From assembly GCA_026210745.1 (NCBI GenBank), contig CP110632.1, positions 1,054,001-1,118,000 on the forward strand: a stretch of 64,000 bases of DNA. The letters are read 5' to 3'. Positions 33,541-45,436 of this stretch are shown piece after piece; positions within the stretch are counted from its first letter, which is position 1, and the number at the start of each line of letters is the position of its first letter. A model generated the notes under the pieces. That model saw only the letters and a program-made list of their open reading frames with translations, was not told where the DNA came from and made no database searches. Made by a program: the position numbers and the translations under genes. The stretch is from Exobasidium rhododendri. Taxonomy: Eukaryota > Basidiomycota > Exobasidiomycetes > Exobasidiales > Exobasidiaceae.

Positions 33541-36300
33541 TTAGAGAAGAATTTCGCCGGGAGGACAGTGAGCACTCGTCTCAATCTTTCCTTTGTCAGT
33601 GACGAGGGCTTCCTTTGTGGTAGTCTTGATGCCGGCTTGTCTGTTCTTCTCATACTCGGCTTGACCGATACCCCATGGGTCCTCTGCCAACCAGATGGGT
33701 CGTTGACCTTCCTTGAGCGGGATGGGGTTGAAGGCTTCCTTGGGGTCTTCTTCGCCTTCGTGCTCGTTGCTATTGTGACGAGAAGTGTTGTCCTGGTTAA
33801 AGGTGTTCAGCTCAATCATATCTCCATCGTCACGACTGTTGTGAATGTCGTTGTGCGATCCTAGGAGTTGCTTCTTGTCGCTTGGTGTTCGGTTGTGTCC
33901 GTTCCCCGTATTGTCAAAGTCGGCGGAATGTTCGGGAACGAGGGACAAGGGCAGACTGTTGAACAAAGCTCCGTACGAGTCGTAGAGGAAAAAGTGAAGA
34001 CCGACGGTGATCACGATGAGCACAATCATGAATGCGCCTTCTGGCTTAGCACTTGCTGCCAAGAAGAAGAGAACAGTCATGACGACTTCTTCCAAGTAGA
34101 TGGCCGCAAAACAGAAGTTGATCGCCTTGGGGAAAAAGAGACCAGCGGTTTCGGTTGCGCCAGACATGTTGTATACGTAGGTGAAGTTGTACTTGTGCAT
34201 GATGAAGAGCAGCGTGAATGCGACCAATGCAAACAAGTTCATGATGGGCGCCAAGACAGTGTATCCAATTCCGATAACAGTGATCAACGTCGTGCTGGAG
34301 AACAGCGTAGCCCAAGCGACAGAGCTCATATTGTTGTCAATGTGCCATGTCTTTCTCGGCGTGGAAGCCAACAGGTACTTTTTGATGTAGTAAACAATCA
34401 ACGGTCCGATTTGAAGGAAACCAGAAGCTGCACCGGTCAGACCAGCCAAGACAACGTAACTCAAGAAGAAGACGGAAGCCTTTGGAATGACGTTTGCCAA
34501 GAGAGCGGGCAATTGTGCTGGTTGGCTGAGGATATTGATGATCTCACTGACGTTGCTGGAGGCACCGGAGATAATTGTCAAGATCAAGAAATTCTGGACG
34601 AGCTGGAAGATGGACATCCTGGTGAAGGTGCTGAGCTCCACGCCTGATCGAGTGGGAATGCCGGAGAGTCGACTAATGAATCGAAGGAACATGACCAATA
34701 GGATGTTCAAGACCGCAAGCAGAACAGTGGGCAGGATACCTTCAATGATACCGAGGGGCACCTTGGGAATCGAATTAATCCAGTGGAAGGGATACTTTTG
34801 TGCAAGTCCATTGACGTTGGAGATGATACCGACGACTCCAGTGACCACTGTCCAAAAGATGACCAAGGCGATCGTGATGGTCCAACTGATCGCACTTCGA
34901 ATCTTGACAGCATAAGGATTCAAGTTCAAGTTGGGCCAGATAATGTCCAAGGGGTGTGCACCGGTGAAGTGGTTTGCCATCCGATAAGGCAAGTGATGCG
35001 CTTGGGATTTAGCGGCAATGTACGCAGCAGCTTGCGTGTGGAACATGATGAAAGCGGCCGAAGAGGGCTTGTATGTTTCGTAGTCAGTGCTGGCAACACT
35101 GCGTTTTTCGTCCAGCTCCTTTGTCAATCGAACAATCTCATCCTGACACCAGTTGATCGTGTCGACCTTTTCACCAAAGCAACCCATGGCTCCTAGCTTG
35201 TGAGCAGGTCGTTCCTTCTACAAAGAGGGAAATGAGAGGATCGAGAGGTAGTCAGCATGCATCCCCCTTTTCCTCCGCTTCTCTCGTCTCTGCACGCACC
35301 TTTGTGACATACTTGTCAGCGACATCCAAACGCAGCTCCGAATCCTTTTCGTAAGGGGACGCCTCGACCTTGCCCTTCTTGATCTTCTTGAAAGCAATCT
35401 TTGTCAACTTGGATTGCGCGGCTTCAAGCTTGTTGCAAGCCTTCAATCGCTGATCGAACAAGTCGGGCATGTCTAGCAAGTCTCGATTAAGCCAAACTTG
35501 TGCGACTCCACCGGGCATGTGAGAGTACATGCTAGTCAGCTTCTTCACACTCAGGTAGTCATTGGGAATACCAGTGATCAATATGGTTCGGGCTTGAGCA
35601 GTGGCAGCTTGCTTTGGGTCAGTCAGAAAGTCCTGGCGATGCTTGACGAAGGCGGCCATGAACCTTCTGATCACGTAGATGAACCAGAAGACAATGATCC
35701 AATTTGCGAAAAGAGGGGCAATCAGACGCAATTGCTCATTCTTGCCATTTCCAACGTTACCAAACACAAATTGATTGAAACCTGATGCTCCGGTGTTTGG
35801 TTTGGCACCATAGATGGGCATCAGCAAAATCCAAGTAAAGACGAAGGTAGGAGCAAAGAACCAGATCTGAAAGATGGTAGAGCAAGGTTTGGAGAAGATG
35901 TAAGTACTTGTGTCTGTCAGCGCGTCACCTTTCCACTCCAATGTGCCCTCACCATCATCTCGCAAAAGGCAACGAATTGGTAAGCATCAAGTCCATTCTT
36001 GTACAAGATCTCAGAGGTAGGTGTCTTGATGAATAGAGGGACCCATCCAAACATGGAGTCTGGCAAAGCTTTGACTCGTTCTTCATGTAGTCCCAGGAAC
36101 GTCTTTGGTCTGTAAATCTTCTTGAAACGAGGTCGCAGAATGATAAAGGCAGTGATCTCGACGGCAAAGATGATCAAATTCAGTACCAAAGAAGAGATGA
36201 CGGTAGATGTCGAAGTAGACAGGGTGCTGTTCTGTGCAGATACCGACGACACCAGTGCGAGGAAGGCAACAGTCGCCAATGAGCCATGACGGACCGCCAT
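33541..36300 (-). CDS. CSC1/OSCA/TMEM63-type osmosensitive cation channel
   Basis: Predicted calcium-permeable mechano- or osmosensitive channel in a fungal membrane. Exons 35953-36300, 35300-35866 and 33541-35217 (both junctions phase 0) give 863 aa. The N-terminus has a short hydrophobic leader (about 1-23) and a span LVLNLIIFAVEITAFIILRPRF. Two further spans (IWFFAPTFVFTWILLMPIYGA and FANWIIVFWFIYVI) precede the cytosolic RRM-like domain. That domain has ARTILITGIPNDYL, GGVAQVWLNRDL and a coiled region with KACNKLEAAQSKL. About seven spans follow HPLDIIWPNLNLNPYAVKIRSAI. The hydrophilic tail contains QRPIWLAEDPWGIG, typical of fungal members. RSN1/PHM7 are the yeast relatives; which paralogue this is cannot be decided here. 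Confidence 0.92.
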
Positions 36301-37934
36301 GATGATGGAGGGACTTGGCTGGGCGGGGCGGGGGGAAGAAGATCGCGGGAGTGTGATGGTACAAGAGGAAGAAAGGCGTGAGACACGACGGAGGGAGGGT
36401 GATATGGAGTTTTTCACTTGCAGAATCCCGTTCAAGCTAGGGAAGGTTGGTGAAAAATGGGAAATACCCTGTGATGTAATCCTGCAAAGTAACACTCTTT
36501 TTTTCTTTCTCTTCCTTCAGGATTCAGACTAGACAGGATTAGAAAAATCGAGGTAGGCTGTGCACGAAAGCAGTCTCCGCAACGGCGCGTTCTTTTGGTT
36601 TGTCTCTCCGCTAATATATGTTTACAGTAGACGGAATGCCCCCCCTTCGCACAGAATGATATGTAAAATCAATGCACTGATTGACACTTACCACTTTGCC
36701 GTCAATATACATATTTTCTATTGATTGGAGTATTATAATAGATTTCACTATCTAACCATAGACGGCAAAATCTGCACGTCGATACTTGGTATGTGATTGA
36801 CAGGCCTGCCACCCCGATGAGATGCACAAATATGCACCAGGTGAATCGAAAGGGCAGAAATTTTTATCATTCCATTGTCATTCTTTGCATCCTGTGATTT
36901 CGTCCACTTTCTCTCAGAGGCCTAAAGCCCGGTGCAACCTCGTCATTCCCTCCAGCGCGGCACATGAACGTAGCAACAACTTCCTAGGGAAAAGGACCCA
37001 AAGTGATCATGGTCCAGGCTGGGAAGAGGCTGTGAAACGCGCTATATTATAATACACGTGAATGAAGGAGAGGAGGTCTTCTATCAATTCGATCTTTTCA
37101 GTGGTACAATATAAATCTGTTGAGAATTTCTTAGTTGCCGAGGGAGATGCCTGATGATGCTTTATTTCCATCCAGCCTCCCCGATGGATGCTGCACTGGC
37201 CGGGAGAGGGGGGCAGATAGAGGTGTCACCTTGCTTGGCGATCTCGGCGATTCGGCTTCAAAGGTACAGGAGATTGCAGCCCTTCTCTCTATACTGCCAG
37301 GACTTTGCTCTAGGCTCTCTTGTTGAGCGAAGATATTACCATGCAAGGGCTGGTCCTCATCATCGTGCAGCGCGAAGTGATGATGTAGAGAAAGAGATTA
37401 CAAATACGAACAAAGAACCCGCACATATGGGAGCGATTGGTCAGAGAGACAAGCTAGCTACCTAGTCTCGTAGGTCTGTGACCGACCTTGCCGGTGACGA
37501 CTGCCTAGTGGCAGCAAGCAATTGAAGTTCCTTCATCTACGATAATGTGAGCGTTTCCGTCCCCCCCGCAAGCACCTCACGCGATTTCTAGAAGGCAGTG
37601 TAGTGCCAGTCTGATGAAGACTTGGCCGTCGAGATTGATGGGCAAGCTAAGCCGTCGATTGCTGATTCTGCCGCTACGAGATTCATTGGTAGGTCGAGGC
37701 CTCTTTCCTGACGGCTTCGGAAGCTAAGTCTAAGAATCAAAGGGAAAGGGGGGGGGGGGGCGCAATGGTCCATCAGCATAGGCGTGATCACGTAATCCGA
37801 TTTTTGGATTTTCAAAAAGTCGAGGTCCGAGATTGAGCTTTTCTCTCTCCGTTCGTTTCTAGTAAGCTGGAAAGAGAAGAAAGGGACATTCGAGCTGACG
37901 AACGTAGTACTGATCAGTAGGAGCAAGCCTCGCT
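36301..37934. other. 1.6-kb intergenic region between CSC1-like gene and J-protein gene
   Basis: The divergent genes are far apart. The left part (36600-36800) is AT-rich and contains a nested inverted repeat (listed separately). A G13 homopolymer lies at 37748-37760, about 175 nt before the J-protein start. Short frames at 36822-37052 and 37135-37465 lack domains or intron signals and are not called. Confidence 0.45.
36695..36769. repeat. AT-rich nested inverted repeat, 75 nt
   Basis: TTTGCCGTC at 36695-36703 and its exact complement GACGGCAAA at 36761-36769 bracket an AT-rich core. The core itself contains TCTATT (36717-36722) and AATAGA (36737-36742) as a second stem. The 75-nt span is tRNA-like in size, but there is no GGTTCRA T-arm box. 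It could be a small hairpin RNA, a protein-binding palindrome or a mini-element remnant. Confidence 0.35.
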
Positions 37935-39533
37935 ATGGTTGTAGACACCGCACTGTATGACCTACTGGGCGTATCGCCAACAGCTTCAGCGCAAGAGATC
38001 AAGCGAGCGTATCACAAAAAGTCACTGAGCAGTCATCCAGACAAGAATCCAGATCGACAAGAGGAGGCGTCTAGGGAATTTCAACAAATCAACCATGCAT
38101 TTGAGATCTTGAGCGATGACAGCCAAAGAGGTCAATACGATGAATTTGGAGAGGAGGATATGAGGGGAGGAAGGGGAGGTATGGGTGATATGGGCGACAT
38201 GGAAGATGTCTTTGGTAAGTGAGAGCTGCAACTTCCTGTTTTATTGAACGTTGCTGACCTCACCTACCCCTCCTTGCCAGCTTCTATGTTTGGTGGTGGA
38301 GGAGGTGGAGGAGGAATGGGAGGAATGGGTATGAACGATGGTCATCCACCGCGAAGGTCAAGAGAACCGAAGAGGAAAGCACCTTCTACTACGATCGAGT
38401 ATCCGGTCACTTTAACTGATCTCTACCTAGGTCGTTCTGCGCATTTCCAGCTTTCTCGCAACATCTTCTGTCCTCTTTGTGAAGGCAGCGGAGCCAAAGT
38501 AGGTCACAAGGCCCAAGATTGCGTCGATTGTAAAGGTACTGGAAATCAGTCGAAGCTAGCTAGCATGGGAGGAGGGTATATTCGAACGCACTACATAGAC
38601 TGCCCTACCTGTAAAGGAGAAGGAGTGAAGGTACGAGAAAAAGATCGATGCAAGAAGTGCAAGGGGGCAAAGGTGGTAAAGGGAAAGGCCAAGTTGGATG
38701 TGCACATCAAACCAGGCATGCGAGATGGTCAAAAGCTCATCTTCAAAGAACAGAGTGATTGCGTACCTGGGTGCATCAAGGCAGGTAATCTCGTCATACA
38801 GCTGCAGCTACAACCACACGACAGCATCACCGTCAAGAACAACGATCTCAGAGTGCAAGCGCATATTACACTCTCGGAAGCGCTTCTCGGACTCGAAAGG
38901 GCTGTTTTCACACACTTGGATGGCCGCTCCATCCGGATCACTACGGCGCCGGGCAATATAGTCCGACCAGGCGATGTGTGCGTCTTGAGGCGTGAGGGTA
39001 TTCCGGGGTACGGTGGCGATCGAAGTGGTGACTTGTATATACAGGTGTGTATCCTATGTGGTTTTTCCCGCTTATACGGCCCCTTCGTGAAGTAGAATAC
39101 TGACCTTCAGAGTTGCACGCCCGCTCTCAGTGGGAGATTGACTTCCCACAGGATCATTGGCTGCCCCAGATAGAAGCGCTTAGATTGGCAAGCCTTCTTC
39201 CACCAAAACGCAGCGATCCCTCCAAGGAGTATGCGACTGCAGTAGGCAAAGTTGGCGAGACGATAGACGCGATGAAGAATGCAGAGGGGGAGAACGGATC
39301 ATCGAAGGGCCTTGGCAGAGTACAGGAGATCTCACTTGTAAAAGGCAGAGCTGACGAGGTAAGGATAGCAGGGCTGCAGAGCAGGTTGACTACTGTTGAA
39401 GAACCGGACACTGACGTTGCCTCCTCCATCGTATTCCTTCTCTCAGTTTGGTAGCCACAGGCTGGATCCTTTGCTAGACGAGCCAGAGTCAGAGGATGAA
39501 GCGCAAGGACAATCGGGCTGTTGCATTGCCTGA
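37935..39533 (+). CDS. Type I (class A) Hsp40 J-protein with C-terminal CaaX box
   Basis: Co-chaperone that delivers clients to Hsp70. Exons 37935-38214, 38281-39044, 39113-39358 and 39447-39533 give 458 aa. The J domain (about 1-70) has the HPD motif in SSHPDKNPD. A Gly/Met-rich linker follows, with intron 1 inside it. The zinc-finger domain has four CXXC modules (CPLCEGSG, CVDCKGTG, CPTCKGEG, CKKCKGAK), then the client-binding C-terminal domains. The last exon begins FGSHRLDPLLDEPESEDE and ends GCCIA; the final CCIA fits a farnesylation box, as on membrane-linked Ydj1-type proteins. Intron 3 is placed by the GTAAGG donor and TCTCAG acceptor. Reading through would end at FLLSVW instead. The fourfold zinc finger and divergent linker are most like Xdj1/Apj1 or Ydj1; I leave the paralogue open. 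Confidence 0.9.
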
Positions 39534-39638
39534 GCATCCACCTCATCGACTAAATTCGCATCGCCAGCACTGTACTTTGTCAGCAGGCACCAATAATGTA
39601 AAGAAGTACTCGCTAATGAAATTGTGTAATACTACAAG

Positions 39639-39660
39639 TGTGTGTGTGTGTGTGTGTGTG
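39639..39660 (+). repeat. (GT)n microsatellite
   Basis: An uninterrupted run of about eleven GT dinucleotides ends just 2-3 nt outside the stop codon (39662-39664) of the minus-strand kinase gene. It lies in the 3' region shared with the convergent J-protein gene, whose stop codon is at 39531-39533. Confidence 0.9.
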
Positions 39661-39661
39661 T

Positions 39662-41089
39662 CTATGTTCTGCTTGTTTGATGCTGTAGTAAAGAAAGTGC
39701 TTCGTTGGCACTGATACGTCGAGAAGAGGAGAGTTGCATGCATCGGTCGAGAATACCGAGAAGAGGTTCAAGGGAGGGAGGGATGATCACATTGTTGGAT
39801 GCAATACGTTCTTGTAGTCCTCCAGCAGATGCAGGTCGACGAGCAAACGGCATCTTATCCAACGACGGTTGAAAGTACTCAGCTTCTGGCCAGGCCTGCT
39901 TGTCACTAGGCAATCCCAACAACTCGAACATGCCATTCGCCAGACCAATGTCACTATTTGTGGCGTCGAAGAGAGTCTCTCTTTTCCATCCTGACTTGGT
40001 GTCTCCCGCTGCTTTGTCGTCATTGGCAAGACTGTATCCCTCCAAAGCCTTGCTCCGATCAGCGTTCCAGACCTCCTCCAATTTTGACCACGAAATACCT
40101 TCATCATCCGCCCACAGCGCCTTTTCCCACTCTTGTCGATTGTCCTCGTCTTCGCTGTCTTTACTATCCACACATTCTTCTCTGAACTGCTCTTCTTTCT
40201 TTTTGCTAAGTTCCACCTTTCTTAACGGCAGGAAAAATTGGATTAAGGTAGTTCCCGCCTGCCAAATGTCTAATTTGAAAACGTCGTACCCTTTCAACGG
40301 AGAAAAGAGTGACTCAGGCGCCCGATAAGCTCCTGTGCCTACCTCACTTGTTATTCCGCCGATACCGTCATCGCCTTCTTTGTAAGATGGCAGGTGGCAG
40401 GTTCCAAAGTCAATGAGTACGATGGACAGGGTCTTGCTATCCACCAAAATGTTACTTGGCTTGATGTCGCGATGTGCAATTCCGTGCTCGTGTAAGAAGG
40501 CGAGAGCAGAAAAGAAAGCTGACGTAGTCGATTGTATAAAAGACTGGAAGGTGGAAGCATGGATGCGCTGAGCCAGTATCAGTGCCGGCCTTTGTCCTGT
40601 CGTGCTTGCCGATCGAACGGCGTCGGCATCAATGGTCAACTGCAAAAGCGGTTCGTCCATCAATTCTTCCAGGGTGCAAGGATAAAGCGGCATAATCAGG
40701 TCAACCTCAATGCTGAAAGGGTCGCTCTCATCTCGAAAGGCTGCCAGGAGAGTGATAATCGGTACATTTTCATTCTTGACCTTCTTCTTCTCATCGTTGA
40801 TGATCCGGTAGCACATCATCTCTCGCCTGATAGAGTGAGGTGGCATTTCGTCATCTTCACAGACCCGCTTGAGGCAGTATTGTGACGCATCGCTGCATTC
40901 GTTGTCTTCCTTGTCATCTTTGGCGACACCTATCTTGACCTGCAACCGATACACATGAGAAGTCAAGCCCCTCGTGAGAGGCCGGTAAACCTTTGTTCTT
41001 GCTATGCCGAATTGAGCGAGCAATGACGAAGACAGGCTTGGGCTGCTGTAGAGGATCGTCGTTGCATCAACACGGTCGTCCTTGTGCAT
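39662..41089 (-). CDS. Serine/threonine protein kinase, divergent CDK/CAK-like
   Basis: Single exon, 475 aa. Kinase motifs are in order: a weak glycine loop region (PLTRGLTSHVYRLQV), catalytic Lys in YCLKRV, alpha-C Glu in IRREMMCY and catalytic loop HRDIKPSNILVD. The metal-binding loop is DFGTCH (DFG intact) and the activation segment ends GTGAYRAPE. KLDIWQAGTTLIQFFLP is subdomain IX, and a C-lobe insert of about 75 acidic residues (KKKEEQFREECVDSKDSEDEDNRQ...) follows. An earlier acidic insert sits after the first beta strands (KDDKEDNECSD). All catalytic residues are present, so it is probably active. The layout resembles the single-subunit CDK-activating kinases (Csk1/Cak1) but the subfamily is uncertain. 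Confidence 0.88.
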   Translation of the reverse strand: MHKDDRVDATTILYSSPSLSSSLLAQFGIARTKVYRPLTRGLTSHVYRLQVKIGVAKDDKEDNECSDASQYCLKRVCEDDEMPPHSIRREMMCYRIINDEKKKVKNENVPIITLLAAFRDESDPFSIEVDLIMPLYPCTLEELMDEPLLQLTIDADAVRSASTTGQRPALILAQRIHASTFQSFIQSTTSAFFSALAFLHEHGIAHRDIKPSNILVDSKTLSIVLIDFGTCHLPSYKEGDDGIGGITSEVGTGAYRAPESLFSPLKGYDVFKLDIWQAGTTLIQFFLPLRKVELSKKKEEQFREECVDSKDSEDEDNRQEWEKALWADDEGISWSKLEEVWNADRSKALEGYSLANDDKAAGDTKSGWKRETLFDATNSDIGLANGMFELLGLPSDKQAWPEAEYFQPSLDKMPFARRPASAGGLQERIASNNVIIPPSLEPLLGILDRCMQLSSSRRISANEALSLLQHQTSRT

Positions 41090-42645
41090 TATGGTGCCAT
41101 TGGAGGTGAGCCGGATGTACAGTAGATGTCTTTATTCCGCCTCGGAATTCAATGCAAATAAAAGCTACAGATCGAACGATCGAAAGCTAATCGGCCATTT
41201 TCCTGATTGCTGATGGACGCCCGAAGGCCCCACGATTGATCCGCGGCGGCCTCGATTGGCTTCCGACCCTGAGAAGAAAACGAAAAGAAAGCTGAGATGC
41301 TTAGGTAAGTCCGCCTTGATCGAGAAATACGAAGTGTAAAAAGCCACCACCCAACGCGACTCGTCAAGAAACGCGCACACAAAAAAGGAGGGGAAAATGG
41401 GGGGGGGGGGAAGAGGCAGCTGTGGGAAGAAACCCATAATTACAATTGAACTTCACGCGAGCTTTACGTCGAGACTCCACGCCCCACCTCCAGGCGATAC
41501 TGATTCGTTGTACGAGTTCTGCCAATGCTGCAACTGTGGCGAGCCTTATTGATCGTACAGTTCTTATTTAGAGTTTGAAGGCAAGTCTTACCTCTTTGTG
41601 TCTGAAGCGCGTCCGACACTTGCAGCAGCAGCAAGAAAGGACAAGGATTTCGACTAGAGAGAAGTTGTATTTGTGGGTGGGGAGCCCCCTTACAAGCACA
41701 ACGCGCAACGCGCAAGCGACAGTGCTCCTTTCTTATGCCAAGGGGGATTTTCTGTTGCACAGCTTAAAACCTTATTCGAGACACCCTAGTCCCTTCTTTT
41801 CTATGATCGAGTTGGACGTTGGCGTTGTCTCACACGTTGCTTTCAAGAAGATCGCATGGAGTTTTCTATAAACAACAACGTGAAACCTTTCTCTCCCTGT
41901 GCACAGTACTCACTTTTCCATAGTCCGGCCGTTGCATCCAATGCTGCGAGACGCTAGCCCCTTGCTTGCTTCTAGACCAACGGAAAGAAAGCCAACTTTA
42001 AAGGGGCGCCCACAGCTTTGCTGCAGGTAGGCGCCGCTGGTTCCCCTATCTCCTTTTTGACACACTTAATTAGTTGCTATACGACGGACTTGAAGAGATC
42101 ACCGACCAAAGTGAAACACTTTTAATTTGCCAAATTGGTAAAGCTTTCTGCAGCAGGATACTGCAAGCCACGCCCTCTTTTCTAGTAGCAAAACATGGTG
42201 CCAGTCCGGCCATGTAGACCATCAATTTCTCGTACGAAGACTTGAGTGGGGCACGAATAGAACCCTTCCTTGCATGGTCGCAGTGAATTTCTGAGTACTG
42301 TACACCGTTACGAAAGATGGAGAAGAAGCAGGGCAGAAGGCAACAATGAGCAAATTCATCCGCAATCTTGTATTCAATTCAGTCAGTCTCCGCTCAAGTC
42401 TACCGGATCCAGCTACCATCGACCTTGGAAGAGGTGGTCCCTACTCTAGTGTTGGCCGTCACTTTCTGGCCTGAAGGTGTCATACTTTTGCCACACATAA
42501 GAAGGAAGGAGGGCTTCGGATCGAGGCCGTTCTACACTCCATCAGATTGTCCTCCGCGCTTTTTTCTTCTCTGCCCTTGCAACCTTCCATACCCTAGAAC
42601 GAGCATCCCATCTCCCCCCACATACTCTCTCGAGTACCCATCCCG
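41090..42645. other. 1.55-kb intergenic region upstream of kinase and GMC oxidase
   Basis: The two flanking genes are divergent. A G12 run lies at 41399-41410. GC-rich imperfect palindromes near 42004-42035 (GGGCGCCCAC...TAGGCGCCGC) and AT-rich stretches (42066-42080, 42120-42140) are visible. No coding frame has domain support. The region probably holds a long regulated promoter for the secreted oxidase. Confidence 0.4.
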
Positions 42646-44720
42646 ATGAAGGCCTCTTTCTCTGCAGCCATTGCTCTGGCTTGCTTGTGTGCGTCTACTG
42701 TCGTCTCTACTCCGATCGCTTTGGACTTCACCGAACGAGCCGAGCATGACCTGGCAATCCTCAAGCGATCTTTGACCGACGTCAATAATTTTGTGGCTCT
42801 CAACTACACCCATTTAGTCGTTGGAGGCGGAACTACTGGTCTCGCGGTGGCAGTGCGATTGTCTGAAGTGTCTAGCAATGTCGTCGGTGTGTTGGAAGCC
42901 GGTCCTTCTGGGTTAGGCGACAGCATCAACGACATTCCCGGTGAATTCGGGGGCAATTTGGCGGGAAAGTACGACTGGAACTATACGTGAGCACGCACAG
43001 TTCTGACAGTAGTGGAGATGAGTCTAGAATGAGTGCTGACGACGTTCTTCCTGCCTTTTCTTTCTTACAGTACCGCTGCCGGCTCGAGTGGTGCACCTTC
43101 GATTGCATGGCCAAGAGGTTTCGTGTTGGGCGGTAGCTCTGTCCTGAACTTCCTCGTCTGGGATCGAGCGGCCAAGGCGGAGTACGATGCCTGGGAGGAG
43201 CTGGGCAGTGTTGGTTGGAATTGGGACAACATGTACAAGTACATGAAAAAGGCAGAACACTTTACCACACCTTCTGCTGCCAATGCCAAGAAGCTCGACA
43301 TCACACCGGTCGCATCTGACTACGGCACCTCTGGCCCCGTGCAAGTTTCGTACCCCAAGTACATCTCTCAGCAAGTGCAGAGGTGGATTCCAGCACTGGT
43401 CTCGCTCGGTCTCACCAAGAATGACGAGCCGCTAGGAGGCAACAACGTCGGAGCATCTGTTCAACCTAGTGACATCAACCCGGCGAACTCGACTCGTTCC
43501 GCTTCTGTCAACGCGTACTTTGTTCCTGCCTCCTCGAGGAAGAACCTCAAGGTCCTCACGTCTGCCCTGGCCACCAAGGTCAACTTTGCGTCTTCTGGAA
43601 ATCAGCAGAAGGCCACTGGTGTCTCTTTCACGACTGGCGGAAAGAGCTACACAGTCAAGGCGTGCGAAAAGGTCATTCTCTCGGGTGGGTCGGTCAATAC
43701 ACCCGCTTTGTTGGAATTGAGTGGAATCGGAAGCCAAAGCGTTCTTAGCAAGGCCGGTGTCACTCAGGTAATCGACTTGGCCAACGTTGGTGAGAATTTG
43801 CAAGACCACGTCTACACGAGCGCTGCCTTTGAGTTGGTGCAAGGCACGGTCACCTTGGACTCGCTGCGTAACAATGCCACCTTTGCCGCGGAACAGCAAG
43901 CTCTTTACAAGGCGAACAAGGCTTCAATCTTTGATGAGACTGTGCCAGGCATCGGGTACCTCACGCTGCCTCAATTGGTAGGCCAGGGCAATGCCACCAG
44001 TCTCATTCAAAAAGCTAGCGCCTACGTCAAGACACAAAAAGGTAAAGCTTACTATGGCACGCTGCAGAAGCAACTGGACTTCCTCACAAAGGACTCTTCC
44101 AGTGTATCACAGATGGAGGTGATCGGCATTGATGGCTACTTTTCAGGAGCCGCTGCCCCCGCTGCCAACACCAGCTACATCACCTTTCTCGCTGCTCAAC
44201 AGCACATGCTGTCTCGCGGTACTGTCCATATCAGCTCCAGCTCTGCTGCTGTACACCCCATCATTCAGCCAAACTACTTTGCAGCTGACTACGATCTTGA
44301 CGTCCTGACTGCTGGAACCGAATACCTTCGAAAGATTGCCGCTACGTCTAATTATACCCAGAACTTCATCACCAAGGAATACGTGCCTGGCAATGTGGAT
44401 GTTCGGGAGTACTCTCTGACCAAGTTCGTCACGGAATACCACCCGATCGGAACAGCATCCATGCTGCCGCAAAACAAGGGAGGCGTCGTCGACGCAAACC
44501 TGAAGGTGTACGGAACGTCGAACCTTCACGTTGTCGATGCTTCCGTCATCCCCCTGCATATCGTAAGTGTCTCCCGATGATCTTGATGAAGAGAGAAGAC
44601 GTTCTACTGCTGACACACGATGTGCCTCCTTTTCTCCTCCAGAGTGCACACATTCAAGCCACCGTCTACGGTGTCGCCGAAGCTGCCGCCGATATCCTCA
44701 AAGGAAATAGCTTAAAGTAA
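42646..44720 (+). CDS. Secreted GMC oxidoreductase (aryl-alcohol/glucose oxidase-like)
   Basis: FAD-dependent alcohol or sugar oxidase or dehydrogenase, secreted. Exons 42646-42986, 43071-44562 and 44643-44720 give 636 aa. A signal peptide covers about residues 1-21. The dinucleotide-binding loop is VVGGGTTGLAVAVRLSE (glycines at about 58-63), followed by VLEAGP. The GMC signature is in RGFVLGGSSVLNFLVWDRA, and the second signature in SGGSVNTPALLELSGIG. The active-site pair is His571 (EYHPIGTASM) and His614 (SAHIQATVYG), spaced 43 residues as in aryl-alcohol oxidase. The second His lies in the short last exon, so splicing of intron 2 is needed for activity. Several N-glycosylation sequons fit secretion. 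The substrate cannot be predicted. Confidence 0.93.
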
Positions 44721-45436
44721 GGAAAAGATGGCTGCGCTCGCTAGAGAGCCTCTCCCCTCTCTTCTCTTCTCTCTACACACACACACTCTCTCTATCAGAG
44801 AGGCTGTAATCTGGCCTGCATGAACGTTTGTATCATTAACGTGATGAACTTTGCAATAGAAACAACGGACAATTTATCGAACCAACAGATATAAAGTGAC
44901 GAGAGAGGATAGGCCTGTCGTCTGGTGTGACATCGGTGCCGTGATGATGTTGCTTAACTTCAGACGTGCATTCGTTCAAAGTGACTCACTACTCGTCCAC
45001 GCAAGGCAGCTGTCAATCCGAGAACGCAGGAAGAGGTGAATATTGACTCCGCCCGTGGATGACGAGGGAGCAGATTTGAAGTATACGTCGATGAATACTG
45101 CCTCATCAGACATCAAAACCAGCTCGACGATGGCTTTTAAAGCGCAGAGACAAGGTCCCGGTGATTTGTCTTTTAGACCTATCGAAGAAGACGTATGATT
45201 ATAATAGATAAAAAGCCGAGGGCGCAGAGCTTGATGAAATGTACCACGCCACCGCCCATCCTCTCAACACTCTTTCCCCGTGTCAATCAAAGCGTTCAGA
45301 CCATTCTCATCATGACATGCTAGCTCCTTAATTTAATTTCCCCCGCGTGCAGTCAGTGATACAGATTTGTTCTTCCGTAGAGTCTCTCGCTCTTACTATA
45401 CTTCCTCATACTTGCTGCACTACATACCTCGCTGAC
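44721..45436. other. Intergenic region, nothing recognised
   Basis: 716 bp between two plus-strand genes. A short CA/CT-rich simple-sequence stretch (about 44770-44800) follows the GMC stop. No further gene, RNA or repeat seen. Confidence 0.4.

Noticed and set aside
36695-36769. tRNA gene
   Set aside because: Correct length and closing stem, but no T-arm consensus and no plausible anticodon arm; kept only as an inverted repeat.
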